Assembly (NCBI GenBank): GCA_946480785.1
Contig: CAMLLD010000076.1
Span: forward strand, 1 to 31,992
Length of the DNA stretch: 31,992 nt
Origin: an uncultured Blastocatellia bacterium
Lineage (GTDB): Bacteria > Acidobacteriota > Blastocatellia > Pyrinomonadales > Pyrinomonadaceae
Reading direction: 5' to 3'
The position numbers and the translations under genes are program-made. This document shows, one piece after another, positions 24,482 through 31,992 of the stretch (its first letter is position 1; every line of letters starts with the position of its first letter). The notes beneath the pieces are model-generated. The model did no database searches. It had not been told where the DNA came from and worked only from the letters and a program-made list of their open reading frames with translations.

Positions 24482-24521
24482 CGAATTTGCGAGCTATCTG
24501 TCTTGATGATTGGAGAGTGAT

Positions 24522-24881
24522 ATGTCTCACGGCAAGATTTGTTACCTTGAAATTCCCGCGATGACGGCGGAAGCATCGGCCGATTTCTATAGCAGCATTT
24601 TTGGGTGGACGGTCAGAAAGCGTGGCGATGGCGAGCTCGCTTTCGATGACACCGGCGGCGTCAGCGGAACATGGGTGAACGAGAGCGACAGAACGCCGGA
24701 CGAAACGACACGCATATACATCATGGTCGACGACATCCTGGACACTCTCAAGAAAGTTGAGGCCGCAGGTGGCCGGGTGCTGACTCCACGCACAGATATT
24801 GCTCCTAATGCCGGCGCGTTTGCCGCATTTGCGGATCCAGCCGGCGCCGAATTTGGGCTGTACGAAGAGCCGAAGCGATAG
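24522..24881 (+). CDS. VOC (glyoxalase/bleomycin-resistance fold) protein
   Basis: Small cytoplasmic protein of 119 residues with one vicinal-oxygen-chelate domain in two beta-alpha-beta-beta-beta halves: CYLEIPAMTAEASADFYSSI then FGWTVRKR in the first half, and RIYIMVDDILDTLKKVEAAG then FADPAGAEFGLYE in the second. It is like the small single-domain VOC proteins often annotated glyoxalase; substrate unknown. The start is the ATG at 24522 with GGAGAG five bases upstream; a TTG at 24510 is also open but overlaps that site. It closes the gene-bearing part of the island, 120 bp before the receptor-tail relic. Confidence 0.85.
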   Translation: MSHGKICYLEIPAMTAEASADFYSSIFGWTVRKRGDGELAFDDTGGVSGTWVNESDRTPDETTRIYIMVDDILDTLKKVEAAGGRVLTPRTDIAPNAGAFAAFADPAGAEFGLYEEPKR

Positions 24882-25000
24882 TGGACGAGAGGACTTCATA
24901 ACGCCTAAAACATCAAGTGCCCTTAGTCCATTCACCGCTGGGCCTTATAGCCTGTTGGCTCAAACAAGAATAGTCCTCCGACATTTATCAATTATTCCTC

Positions 25001-25136
25001 TCGACGCGCGCAACGTCCTGAACGATCCAGCGTTCGACAACAACCGCCGTCACACCTCAAGCATCTTCGGCCGCAATCAATGGGCGTGACGAACAATGCG
25101 CGCAAAATTTAGGTTTCGGGTAGGTTAAGTTTTTAA
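25001..25136 (+). pseudogene. Decayed 3' end of an Oar-like TonB-dependent receptor
   Basis: Translates as DARNVLNDPAFDNN, later SSIFGRN in one frame, then VTNNARKI-stop-VSGRLSF-stop in another. This matches the C-terminus of the receptor ending at 18933 (DARNVLNNPSFDNP, IFGRIND, VTNNARRIQVSGKLSF). It contains a frameshift and an internal TAG where the intact gene has CAG. Nothing of the receptor upstream of this point is recognisable. It is a relic left by duplication, island insertion, or loss of a second receptor. Confidence 0.8.
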
Positions 25137-25174
25137 TTGGAGTAGGCTAGCTCCCACTTCAGCCACAGATTACA
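25001..25174 (+). repeat. Right copy of receptor-tail direct repeat
   Basis: Similarity to 18794-19021 continues past the dead stop codon through GTAGGCTAGCT (25142-25152) to CACTTCAGCCACAGATTACA (25155-25174). It then stops abruptly inside what is the left arm of the terminator hairpin in the other copy. Confidence 0.8.
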
Positions 25175-25300
25175 GAATTTGGATCAGCTAGCCCGGCTAT
25201 TACTGTGCAATAGCTATTCGTGTACAAAATCGAAGGTCGCGAAGCTATCGAATGGAAGGAAGCTTGCGATGATTACAATGTTAGAGATAGTTGATCTCAT

Positions 25301-25891
25301 TTAAGGCTTTGGCGAACTGCCGTTTCTTACAGCCTCTAAGAATCCCGTGAAACTAGGACTTCGTTCAGAAATTATTTGCGGGTTGAGCTTTTTTGCAATC
25401 TCTTCAGACACGACAGCAGTATAGACACGGTCTGCTAAGAGTTGCTTGAGATGTAGCTTTGGGTTTTCAATTTCGTCAGGCATTGAGGCATCAATCCTTC
25501 CCGGTGCGCGTTCAAGGTACTGTCTAAGTCCGCTTATATCGGCGAAATACCATGCTTCAAGATGTCTTTGAGCATAAGCAACTAAGATCTGCGCTCTAAT
25601 ATTCGGTCCTAACCTAGAGGAAAGTTCCTCGCGAAATGGTCGCAAAACGTCTGCCGGGTTTTTACCGTCTGTATCTACTAAGAGCACAAATTTGTCTGGA
25701 GGATTAGTTAATCTCTCATACCATGATGCCTTAATGAGCCTTTCAGCCATGCTAACGTTAAGCGCCTTGGTTCCCGGGGGGATTCTGACATCCGTAATGA
25801 CGATACCTTCTGCTGTTAATGGCGCGAGTAAATGCGGAAGCGAGCGACGTTCGGTCTCACCCGAAGCGATGATTACCACGCTCTTGACCAT
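25301..25891 (-). CDS. DUF4276 family protein (TOPRIM-like)
   Basis: Protein of 196 residues. It starts VVIIASGETERRSLPHLL, like the EGxTE opening of DUF4276, and has LLVDTDGKNP with a DxD, then AQRHLEAWYFADISGL. An early Glu plus a later DxD is the pattern of TOPRIM nucleases, which suggests a nuclease or nucleotide-acting role; this is inference. It follows the ATPase gene by five bases, with GGAGGG in the end of that gene serving as Shine-Dalgarno, so the two form one operon. Paired ATPase and TOPRIM-like genes are common in phage defence (OLD-like, PARIS-like), but this partner is not the DUF4435 of PARIS. Base composition is AT-richer than the chromosomal flanks. Confidence 0.75.
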   Translation of the reverse strand: MVKSVVIIASGETERRSLPHLLAPLTAEGIVITDVRIPPGTKALNVSMAERLIKASWYERLTNPPDKFVLLVDTDGKNPADVLRPFREELSSRLGPNIRAQILVAYAQRHLEAWYFADISGLRQYLERAPGRIDASMPDEIENPKLHLKQLLADRVYTAVVSEEIAKKLNPQIISERSPSFTGFLEAVRNGSSPKP

Positions 25892-25896
25892 GTGGA

Positions 25897-27024
25897 CTAC
25901 CCTCCAAAACCCTTGGTTTCATAAAATTCGCCCAGCCCGAAATCTGACGCTTCCAAGGCCTGTCGGATGGCTTCCACATCTTTTTCGCAATCTACACGCG
26001 TGCCTGATAGCTCATCATGTCGCACGATGCAGATCGCACGCGGGTCATCCAAGAAGTCCAACAAGAGAGGGGAATGTGTGGTAACAAGTATCTGAACGCG
26101 GTTGCGCGCTTTCTGCAAATATTCTGCGAATGCGGCAAGGGCAGTAGGGTGTATGTGGTTCTCGGGCTCTTCAATGCCTATCAGACTGACACCTGCTTCT
26201 TCCAAAAGTGCAGTAATAAGAGCTAACATCCGCAACGTCCCACTTGAGGCACCGATTTGATGTACCGGATGCCGCAGCCCTGGCTCCCGCTGAGCAAAGT
26301 AGAATCGGCCCTCCGATTCTCTTGGCTGGATTTCAGTTGGTAAACCTAGGATTGATTGTGTTGCGGCTTCAATTTGTTTGAAGATTTCCGGAGATGAATT
26401 CTGCAACACGTACAACCTTGCCGCTAGATTTCGACCGTACGCGTCTAGTCTATCCGGTTCAAGCCCGGGCGATCCGCGCCGAAGGGAGGAAGGATTAGGG
26501 TCAAAGAAACCCCACCCTTTGACGAATTCAAAAATGCTGCGTGCAGGGAAAGTAGCATCTGCGGAAGCAGCCGAAAGAGCGCACGCTGTCGCGCTCTGCT
26601 TAAGTTGAACTTGTTCCTTCTCGCCGGACCACCACCACCCTGAGCCTCGATTGGCCCATAATAACTGAACCGGAGGGCTACCAGATCTGATCTCTCTTAC
26701 CGCCTCTTCAACTGAAAATTCGAACGCCTCTGGTCTAAGATGAACTGACCACTCGTAAATGCGAGCTTGGTCTTCAAATCTGGTCGTAAGTTCAATCTCC
26801 CTCGCATCTTCTCCCTTCCATGCAAGGTGAACAATTCCCCCACGCGAGGAAACAGGGGGCTTGAACTCACGTTCTTGGGCGCCTTCGTGGAGAAAACGGA
26901 GTGCGTCCAGAATGGTGCTCTTTCCCGAGGCGTTCACTCCAATAAATAGATTGAGATCCTGCAACGGAACGATTGCATCACGTAGGCTTCGATAACGAAT
27001 GGCTTTAAGACTTAAGAGTTTCAA
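25897..27024 (-). CDS. AAA family ATPase (ABC/SMC-like, AAA_21 type)
   Basis: ABC-type ATPase of 375 residues from a TTG at 27024, which has GGGAG nine bases upstream; a GTG at 27060 would add 12 residues but lacks a ribosome site. Sequence elements: LKAIRYRSLRDAIVPL, Walker A GVNASGKST, a signature-like SSGTLRMLALITALL, Walker B plus catalytic Glu in LIGIEEPENHIHP, and the H-loop in ILVTTHSPLLLDFLDD. Such single-gene ATPases act with an effector encoded next to them, here the DUF4276 protein. Together they are a candidate anti-phage module at the edge of the island. ATPase type is sure; defence role is inferred from architecture and location. Confidence 0.85.
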   Translation of the reverse strand: MKLLSLKAIRYRSLRDAIVPLQDLNLFIGVNASGKSTILDALRFLHEGAQEREFKPPVSSRGGIVHLAWKGEDAREIELTTRFEDQARIYEWSVHLRPEAFEFSVEEAVREIRSGSPPVQLLWANRGSGWWWSGEKEQVQLKQSATACALSAASADATFPARSIFEFVKGWGFFDPNPSSLRRGSPGLEPDRLDAYGRNLAARLYVLQNSSPEIFKQIEAATQSILGLPTEIQPRESEGRFYFAQREPGLRHPVHQIGASSGTLRMLALITALLEEAGVSLIGIEEPENHIHPTALAAFAEYLQKARNRVQILVTTHSPLLLDFLDDPRAICIVRHDELSGTRVDCEKDVEAIRQALEASDFGLGEFYETKGFGG

Positions 27025-27398
27025 CGGCGGACGCTCCCACCTTTTTGCTGATTGTATCACTGAGCGACGAAGATTCGATCGCCGCGAAAGTATTCTTTCT
27101 CGACGCGGAGATTACTCGTCTTCGCCCAATGACGCTTGCTATCCCCATATAATGCTTGGTGACACTCCAAGAATGACAAAGATCGACCGCCGGATGATAG
27201 AGATCGATTACGGAATAACAATGTCAGCCAGAATTCAATTAACAATCTGGTGGACCCATCCTCGCCGCGAGCTCCATTACAAAGGTGCGCGAGCTTCAAT
27301 GTGCTATTTCCCGAGGTCCATTCGTAATTCACTGAGGTGCAGTAATCGCCCTCACACCTTAGATAAGGAGAGATCTTAGACAATAAGAGGTCGATCTG
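27025..27398. other. Gene-free stretch
   Basis: No convincing gene. A minus-strand open frame spans 27057-27512 but has no recognisable motif, an implausible Cys/Ser-rich composition and no ribosome site, and it runs through the receptor terminator. I see no repeat or structured RNA in this part. Confidence 0.5.
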
Positions 27399-27455
27399 AA
27401 AAAGGCTTGGGCGCATCCTTGGGTAACTCTTATCGCAAGATGAGGAGGATGCGCC
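27399..27455 (-). terminator. Rho-independent terminator of the second receptor
   Basis: Read on the minus strand, GGCGCATCCT pairs perfectly with AGGATGCGCC (plus-strand positions 27446-27455 and 27410-27419), followed by CAAGCCTTTTT. It lies about 50 bp beyond the receptor stop. Confidence 0.8.
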
Positions 27456-27508
27456 GAAGCAAGTTCGCGTCTTATCACTACACTTTTGAGGCATGAACTG
27501 CCGAAGCA

Positions 27509-30500
27509 TCAAAACTGCACTTTCAACGCAAACTGAATCACCCTTGCGGCTTCGCCGGTTTGCACGATCGTTTGAGTTGAAGGTGGCGCGACGCCGGCGC
27601 AGCAGGAGGAGGCGAAGACGCTCGACCTGATGCTCGGCGAACCCGTCGAGGCGTCGCGCGGGTTGTCGAAGTTTGTGTGGTTCAGAGCGTTGAACATCTC
27701 GGTGCGGAACTGAATCTTCACGCGCTCGTTGATCGGAAACGTCTTGATGAAACCAAAATCAACGTTCCAGTAACTCGGCGCAGTAAAGATGTTTCGCCCT
27801 GCGCCGTTCTGTCCCGGCGCTGGAATACAAAACGCCTGCGTCAGATCCACGCCGCAAGTCAACGCGTTCACCGGTTTGAATAAGACTGGGCCGGCAAGCG
27901 GCGAACCCGGCAGTTCCTGCAACTCCGCTTTCACCGGAAACTGCACCCCGGCACGTCCTTCGTGACTCCCGTTGGAAGTGAACGCGCCACTGCGAACCGC
28001 GAAAGGCTCACCAGTCATGTAGGTGAAGATCGTGTTGATGGTCCAACCACCAAGCACTTGATTCATCACGCCGCCCGAGTTCAAAAACCTTCTGCCTCTG
28101 CCGACCGGCACTTCCCAAACGGACGCGCCCGTGAAAACGTGCGTGCGATCGAAGTCGGAACGCGCGCGCTCTTCGCGGAAGTCGCGAATGTCGGTCGGCG
28201 TGCGCGAGTTCGTCGTCGAAAGACCGCCGCCGGAAGCCGAGCCAACCGGATCTACCGACTGGTTGTCGATCGACTTGCCGAACGTGTAAGCCATACTCAC
28301 GCCCAGCCCCGTGCTGAACCGACGTCGCAACGTGAACTGCGCGGCGTGATAATTTGAATCACCACTGTTGTCGAGATAAGTGATCACCCCAAACTGCTGG
28401 TTGGGCCGCAGCTTCAAACCGAGCGTGTTGTCCTCGATGCGACGCGCAAAACTACCCGCGCCGTTGATGTCCAACTCGCTGACGGTCGTACTCGAGTTGA
28501 TAAAACTCGCTGCCGCGGTGGCCGATAGACCACCAAGAGTTTGCAGTTGATTGAATAACGGCGGTGTGACGCCGGTGACACCCGCAGGACAGCCGGTGCC
28601 GTTCGGTGTACAGCCCTTCGCCCGATTCTGTTGCATGATCAGGAAAGAGGGAAGAATCGCATCCGGATTGGTTTGGTTGATGTCGTAAGCCATGAACAGG
28701 TGTTCACCGCGACGTCCGATGTACGCGGCCTGCGCGACGATTCCCCACGGCAGCTCGCGTTGGATGCTGAAGTTCCACTCGTGCACTGTCGGCAACTGCA
28801 TCTCCGGCGCAAACACCGTGATCGGCGGCGCGTTGGCGCGCAGTTGTTGCGGCGGCGTTAACAGCGACGACGGTTTCACCGAAGGCGCAGGAAGTTGCGT
28901 CGGGAACCCGCCGGCAACGGTCTTGTTAATGTCCGGCGAGTTTACGCAGCCCGCAGTAATCGAAGTGAACGCCGAAGCAGCCGTGTTGAAGGAAGTCGTG
29001 CAACTTTGGACCAGGCCGGGAATTCTGCCTGCGGCCGCGGTTACCTGGAACGATGAGATCGTGTCGAAGGCGATGCCGTAACCGAGACGAATCACGCTCT
29101 TGCCGCTCTCGCCAAACAACGCCTTCATAAAACCTGACTTGAACTCCGGACTGTAAGCGAGACCGAAGCGTGGACCGATGGCCCAGGTGAAGTCGCCTTC
29201 GTACCAGTGTTTCGCCGGCACAAAACTAACTGCGCCCGGTTGATTGATTACCGGTGTTGTTGGCAGCCGCGTGCCCGCGATCGGCGTCGCGGCAACAAAC
29301 ACGTTCTCGTGCGGCGACGTGTTGGCCGGCGGGTTTACTTCCCAGCGCGCCCCATAATTCAAAGTCAGGTTAGGTCGCACTTTCCACTCGTCCTGGAAGA
29401 AGAAGTTGTACTGATCGAGATTGTGCTTCTCCGCATACAACGTCACCTGGTCGCCGACCTTGAACGGCAGAAAAGCATCGTCTTTCAGGTTCGAGATGAA
29501 AACCTGGTTCATCGACGCCGGCAAGCCGTACAGGTTGTTTATCAGACCACCGAGCAGCGTTGCATCGGTGGAGTTGATGTTCGACGCCACCGCGAAGCCG
29601 GAGTTTCCGGTGGTGCCGAGAAACACGGGCCGCGTAGTGGCGGAGAAGGTCACTGAAGGCGTGACGTTGATTCCGCCCGGTTGTCCGCGCTGGTCCACAT
29701 GACGGTAGAAACGGAAGTTCAAGCCCATGCGAAACACGTGTTCGCCGTGAACGATACTCAGGTTGTCGAGCACCTGCGGTGTGCTGACCCAACGCGCGGT
29801 GCGCGGCGTGTTGATGTAAGGCTCATCGATGTTGTTGAAGTTGAAGGGCGGCACGTCGGGCCAGATCGGATTCGCTTCGCCCTGCGTGAAGAGAAAACCA
29901 AACCGGCCATAACCGGCGGTGAACTCATTCACCACGCGCGGCGAGATCACGCGTCGCCAACCGATCGCGAGATTGGAAGTGCGGCGGAAGACTTCACCTT
30001 GCGGCGGATTATCGGGATAAATCTGCGGCCTGCCGTTGAGCGGGTCGCCTTTCAGCGTGTTGTAGTCAGACCAGAGATAACGCGCGAACACGCTGTTCTT
30101 CTCGCTGAAGTTGTGATCGACGCGCACGTTGATTGCCGGACCGCGAATCGCTGTGGGCGGGTTCCAGAGAAACGTAGCCGTGTTGAGACCATCGCCGGCA
30201 GCCGCAAAATTGTTTGGCGACGGATACGCTTTCATCAAGCCAGCCACGGTTGGATCGAGCGCGCGACCGGCAGTGTTGTTAGTGCCGCTTTTGATGTCGT
30301 AAGTGCGAACGCAGCGCAGCGACGTCGGCGTTGCACACAAGGGCACAAGCAGCGCGCCGGTGTTGGGATTGACCAGCAGCGTTGAGTTGCGTGTGATCGT
30401 GGCGCCGCCGATCACGAGCGGGTTTGCTGGGTCGGGCACGAAGTAGCGGAAGATGCCGTTGCGCGCTTCGTTCGTGTAGACGATAGGAAAGCCGAACGTT

Positions 30501-31441
30501 TGATCGATCGGCTGCGTGAAGTCGACGCGATTGTACTGGTAGCTGCCGAAGAAGAACGTTTTGTTCTTGCGGATCGGACCGCCCATCTCGAAGCCGAATT
30601 GGCCCAGTCTGATCAGCGGCTTCGGCGCTTTCTGCGCGTTTGCGTACCACTCGTTTGCGTTCAACGCTTCGTTGCGCAGGAAGTAGAAACCAGTGCCGTG
30701 ATACTCGCTCGTGCCGCTGCGAGTCGCGATCGAGATTGAAGCGCCGCTGTTGCGGCCTTCTTCCGCAGTCGCGTTGTTGGTCGTGACCTTGAACTCCTGT
30801 ACGTTGTCGGGGTTGATGCGATAAAGGTTCGAGACGGGATTCGGCACGCTAGACTCATTCGCCTCGATGCCGTCGATCGTCACGTTGTAAGCACGATCGC
30901 GCGAGCCGTTGACGTGTACGCCCGAACCGGCACCGCCGAACGAACGTTGGACCACGCCCGGCTCTAGTAATAGGAGTGTCAGCGGATTGCGGCCGTTGAG
31001 CGGCAATGTCTCGATGGCTTTCTGTTCTATCACGTTGCCGAGCGTGGCGTTGGCTGTTTGCAACTGTTCCGGTCCACCCTGGACCGTGACCGTTTCCGAG
31101 AGCTGGCCGACTTCCAAAACAATGTCCACTGTTACGGGATTGTTGACTTCGAGATGGTTTCCCGTTTTCTGAAATTTCTTGAAGCCGTTTTGCTCGACGG
31201 TGACGGTGTAGTCGCCGACAGGCAACGCTTCAAAGGCATAAACACCTGCCTCGGTGGTGGTCTGTGTTTGCGAAACTCCGGTGGCTTCGTTGGTGATGGT
31301 AACGCTCGCGCCGGCGATCGAAGCTTGCTTGCTGTCGACGACGCGGCCGGTGATGCGGGAAGTGCTTGTTTGTGCGACTGCGTTTGACGACGCAGCAAAC
31401 AGCGCAACCAGGATCACGAGTAGTATCCGAGAGCACGTCAT
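27509..31441 (-). CDS. Second Oar-like TonB-dependent outer-membrane receptor
   Basis: Outer-membrane receptor of 1310 residues. The start is the ATG at 31441, preceded by AAGAGGAGG on the minus strand; the open frame extends to 31522, but that extension runs back through the promoter. The signal peptide is ILLVILVALFAASSNAVAQ. A carboxypeptidase regulatory-like domain (SRITGRVVDSKQASIAGASV) follows, then a plug (ETLPLNGRNPLTLLLLEPG, HVNGSRDRAYNVTIDGIEAN, EEGRNSGASISIATRSGTSE) and a long barrel ending in Phe (RVIQFALKVQF). It is a paralogue of the receptor at 15187-18933, transcribed toward it, so the island lies between two convergent receptor genes. Ligand unknown. Confidence 0.93.
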   Translation of the reverse strand: MTCSRILLVILVALFAASSNAVAQTSTSRITGRVVDSKQASIAGASVTITNEATGVSQTQTTTEAGVYAFEALPVGDYTVTVEQNGFKKFQKTGNHLEVNNPVTVDIVLEVGQLSETVTVQGGPEQLQTANATLGNVIEQKAIETLPLNGRNPLTLLLLEPGVVQRSFGGAGSGVHVNGSRDRAYNVTIDGIEANESSVPNPVSNLYRINPDNVQEFKVTTNNATAEEGRNSGASISIATRSGTSEYHGTGFYFLRNEALNANEWYANAQKAPKPLIRLGQFGFEMGGPIRKNKTFFFGSYQYNRVDFTQPIDQTFGFPIVYTNEARNGIFRYFVPDPANPLVIGGATITRNSTLLVNPNTGALLVPLCATPTSLRCVRTYDIKSGTNNTAGRALDPTVAGLMKAYPSPNNFAAAGDGLNTATFLWNPPTAIRGPAINVRVDHNFSEKNSVFARYLWSDYNTLKGDPLNGRPQIYPDNPPQGEVFRRTSNLAIGWRRVISPRVVNEFTAGYGRFGFLFTQGEANPIWPDVPPFNFNNIDEPYINTPRTARWVSTPQVLDNLSIVHGEHVFRMGLNFRFYRHVDQRGQPGGINVTPSVTFSATTRPVFLGTTGNSGFAVASNINSTDATLLGGLINNLYGLPASMNQVFISNLKDDAFLPFKVGDQVTLYAEKHNLDQYNFFFQDEWKVRPNLTLNYGARWEVNPPANTSPHENVFVAATPIAGTRLPTTPVINQPGAVSFVPAKHWYEGDFTWAIGPRFGLAYSPEFKSGFMKALFGESGKSVIRLGYGIAFDTISSFQVTAAAGRIPGLVQSCTTSFNTAASAFTSITAGCVNSPDINKTVAGGFPTQLPAPSVKPSSLLTPPQQLRANAPPITVFAPEMQLPTVHEWNFSIQRELPWGIVAQAAYIGRRGEHLFMAYDINQTNPDAILPSFLIMQQNRAKGCTPNGTGCPAGVTGVTPPLFNQLQTLGGLSATAAASFINSSTTVSELDINGAGSFARRIEDNTLGLKLRPNQQFGVITYLDNSGDSNYHAAQFTLRRRFSTGLGVSMAYTFGKSIDNQSVDPVGSASGGGLSTTNSRTPTDIRDFREERARSDFDRTHVFTGASVWEVPVGRGRRFLNSGGVMNQVLGGWTINTIFTYMTGEPFAVRSGAFTSNGSHEGRAGVQFPVKAELQELPGSPLAGPVLFKPVNALTCGVDLTQAFCIPAPGQNGAGRNIFTAPSYWNVDFGFIKTFPINERVKIQFRTEMFNALNHTNFDNPRDASTGSPSIRSSVFASSCCAGVAPPSTQTIVQTGEAARVIQFALKVQF

Positions 31442-31494
31442 GGGGAGACCTCCTCTTTTGTTTGTGTGTACCCAGGGCGAGGTGCGAGGGCCGC

Positions 31495-31522
31495 AGTATA
31501 TCGTCATTCGGTGTGGCGTCAA
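31495..31522 (-). promoter_or_regulatory. Promoter of the second receptor
   Basis: On the minus strand TTGACG (31522-31517), 16 bp, then TATACT (31500-31495). This predicts a 5' leader of roughly 45 bases before the ATG at 31441. Confidence 0.7.
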
Positions 31523-31602
31523 GGTTTTTGGGCACTGCGGAGTAGTAGCGCCTCGATTTGCGTGGGCACGATGCGCTTCAGTGGCTACCCAAATATTTTT
31601 CG

Positions 31603-31631
31603 TTGACAGTGGACCACGTCAGGAGTAGAGT
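31603..31631 (+). promoter_or_regulatory. Promoter of the secreted repeat protein
   Basis: Consensus TTGACA at 31603-31608, 17-bp spacer, TAGAGT at 31626-31631. It is back to back with the receptor promoter. It implies a leader of about 130 bases before the ATG at 31770, in which I see no clear structure; AAAGGA at 31757-31762 is the Shine-Dalgarno. Confidence 0.65.
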
Positions 31632-31769
31632 GCGCGCACCCACTCCCCGATGTAGGCGCAGTAGCTGGTCACGTCCCATTAAGTTGACCTAACTCGTGCT
31701 GCTTTTTCACGTTCTCGGGCGGTCTGAGTCCTAATCCACGGTTCAACCTCAGTTTGAAAGGAAACCTAT

Positions 31770-31992
31770 ATGAGCTACCTCTCTCGTTCCCTATCCCAAC
31801 GTTTCGTTTCACTTTTCACCGTGCTGATCGTTAGCGTCGTGATCGGTGCGTACCCCACTCATGTCAACGCTCAATGGACCACGAACGGCACGAACATCAA
31901 CAACACCAACTCAGGAAATGTGGGCGTCGGAACGACCACTCCGGCGCAGAAGCTTGATGTGGCCGGCTCGATTGCGACGAGCGGCACGACCG
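31770..31992 (+). CDS. Secreted protein with tail-fibre/S74-like repeat, 5' part only
   Basis: Partial gene, 74 codons to the window end. A signal peptide (FVSLFTVLIVSVVIGAYPT, then VNAQ) is followed by TTNGTNINNTNSGNVGVGTT and TPAQKLDVAGSIATSGTT. The pattern NVG[IV]GTxxPxxKLDVxG is typical of long bacterial surface proteins and phage tail fibres that end in an S74 intramolecular-chaperone peptidase. Whether such a domain is present lies beyond the window. A strong promoter and Shine-Dalgarno precede it. Confidence 0.75.
   Translation, partial: MSYLSRSLSQRFVSLFTVLIVSVVIGAYPTHVNAQWTTNGTNINNTNSGNVGVGTTTPAQKLDVAGSIATSGTT

Noticed and set aside
25194..25216. Small hairpin GCTATT/AATAGC as a terminator
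   Set aside because: Only six pairs and no T-tract; it may be chance.
25301..27024. Calling the ATPase pair PARIS
   Set aside because: PARIS effector AriB belongs to DUF4435; the small protein here fits DUF4276.
27057..27512. Minus-strand open frame of 151 codons upstream of the ATPase gene, overlapping it by GTGA
   Set aside because: No recognisable motif, Cys/Ser-rich unlikely composition, no ribosome site, and it crosses the hairpin terminator of the receptor gene.
15187..31441. The two receptor genes as long inverted repeats that formed the island as a composite element
   Set aside because: They are homologous at protein level only; no near-identical DNA was seen, and the bracket that does exist is the direct repeat of one receptor's tail.
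31442..31522. Upstream-extended start for the second receptor
   Set aside because: The extension begins at the TTG of the -35 hexamer and runs through the promoter; the ATG at 31441 has AGGAGG and a signal peptide directly after it.

Overview
The window reads as chromosomal DNA from an Acidobacteriota member, probably Blastocatellia-like. The support is two very long Oar-type TonB-dependent receptors with an N-terminal carboxypeptidase-regulatory-like domain, GC-rich genes with many gaps of a few bases or 4-bp start/stop overlaps, and a GH57/DUF3536 plus glgB pair. This placement is inferred from gene content; no rRNA or tRNA gene was seen.

Layout. (1) 1-5257: a glycan-storage pair (GH57/DUF3536 protein, then branching enzyme GlgB, overlapping by TGATG) followed by a divergent SelO-like pseudokinase. 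(2) 5282-7356: a class V aminotransferase-fold protein convergent with a LysR regulator. (3) 7446-15055: a five-gene peptidoglycan-salvage operon: BadF-type GlcNAc/MurNAc kinase, MurQ, Na+/solute symporter, exported GH3 NagZ, and an exported fusion of an AmiE-like serine hydrolase with a NamZ (DUF1343, GH171) exo-muramidase. It resembles the muropeptide-rescue operon of Bacillus, with a sodium symporter plus kinase in place of the PTS. (4) 15187-18933: an Oar-like receptor whose last codons are tandemly triplicated, then a strong hairpin terminator.

(5) 19283-24481: an AT-richer, probably transferred operon that is recognisably a His-Xaa-Ser (HXS) radical-SAM peptide-modification system. HxsA carries 15 HxS triads in four blocks ahead of a lectin-like C-terminal domain. 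It is followed by two HxsD-type proteins, the SPASM radical SAM protein HxsB and the radical SAM protein HxsC. An HNH/zinc-ribbon/transmembrane gene overlaps the end of hxsC and is frameshifted by a four-copy 8-bp tandem repeat. A VOC protein follows. The island ends at 25001-25174 in a decayed second copy of the upstream receptor's 3' end, so it is bracketed by imperfect direct repeats of receptor tail.

(6) 25301-27024: a minus-strand AAA ATPase plus DUF4276 pair, a candidate defence module. (7) 27509-31441: a second Oar-like receptor on the minus strand with a clear promoter, Shine-Dalgarno and terminator. (8) 31603-31992: a consensus-like promoter and the start of a secreted protein with a repeat typical of S74-chaperone/tail-fibre-like surface proteins, cut by the window end.

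The most unusual part is the HXS island: its lectin-fused substrate, the repeat-frameshifted membrane HNH gene attached to it, and the receptor-tail duplication that brackets it.
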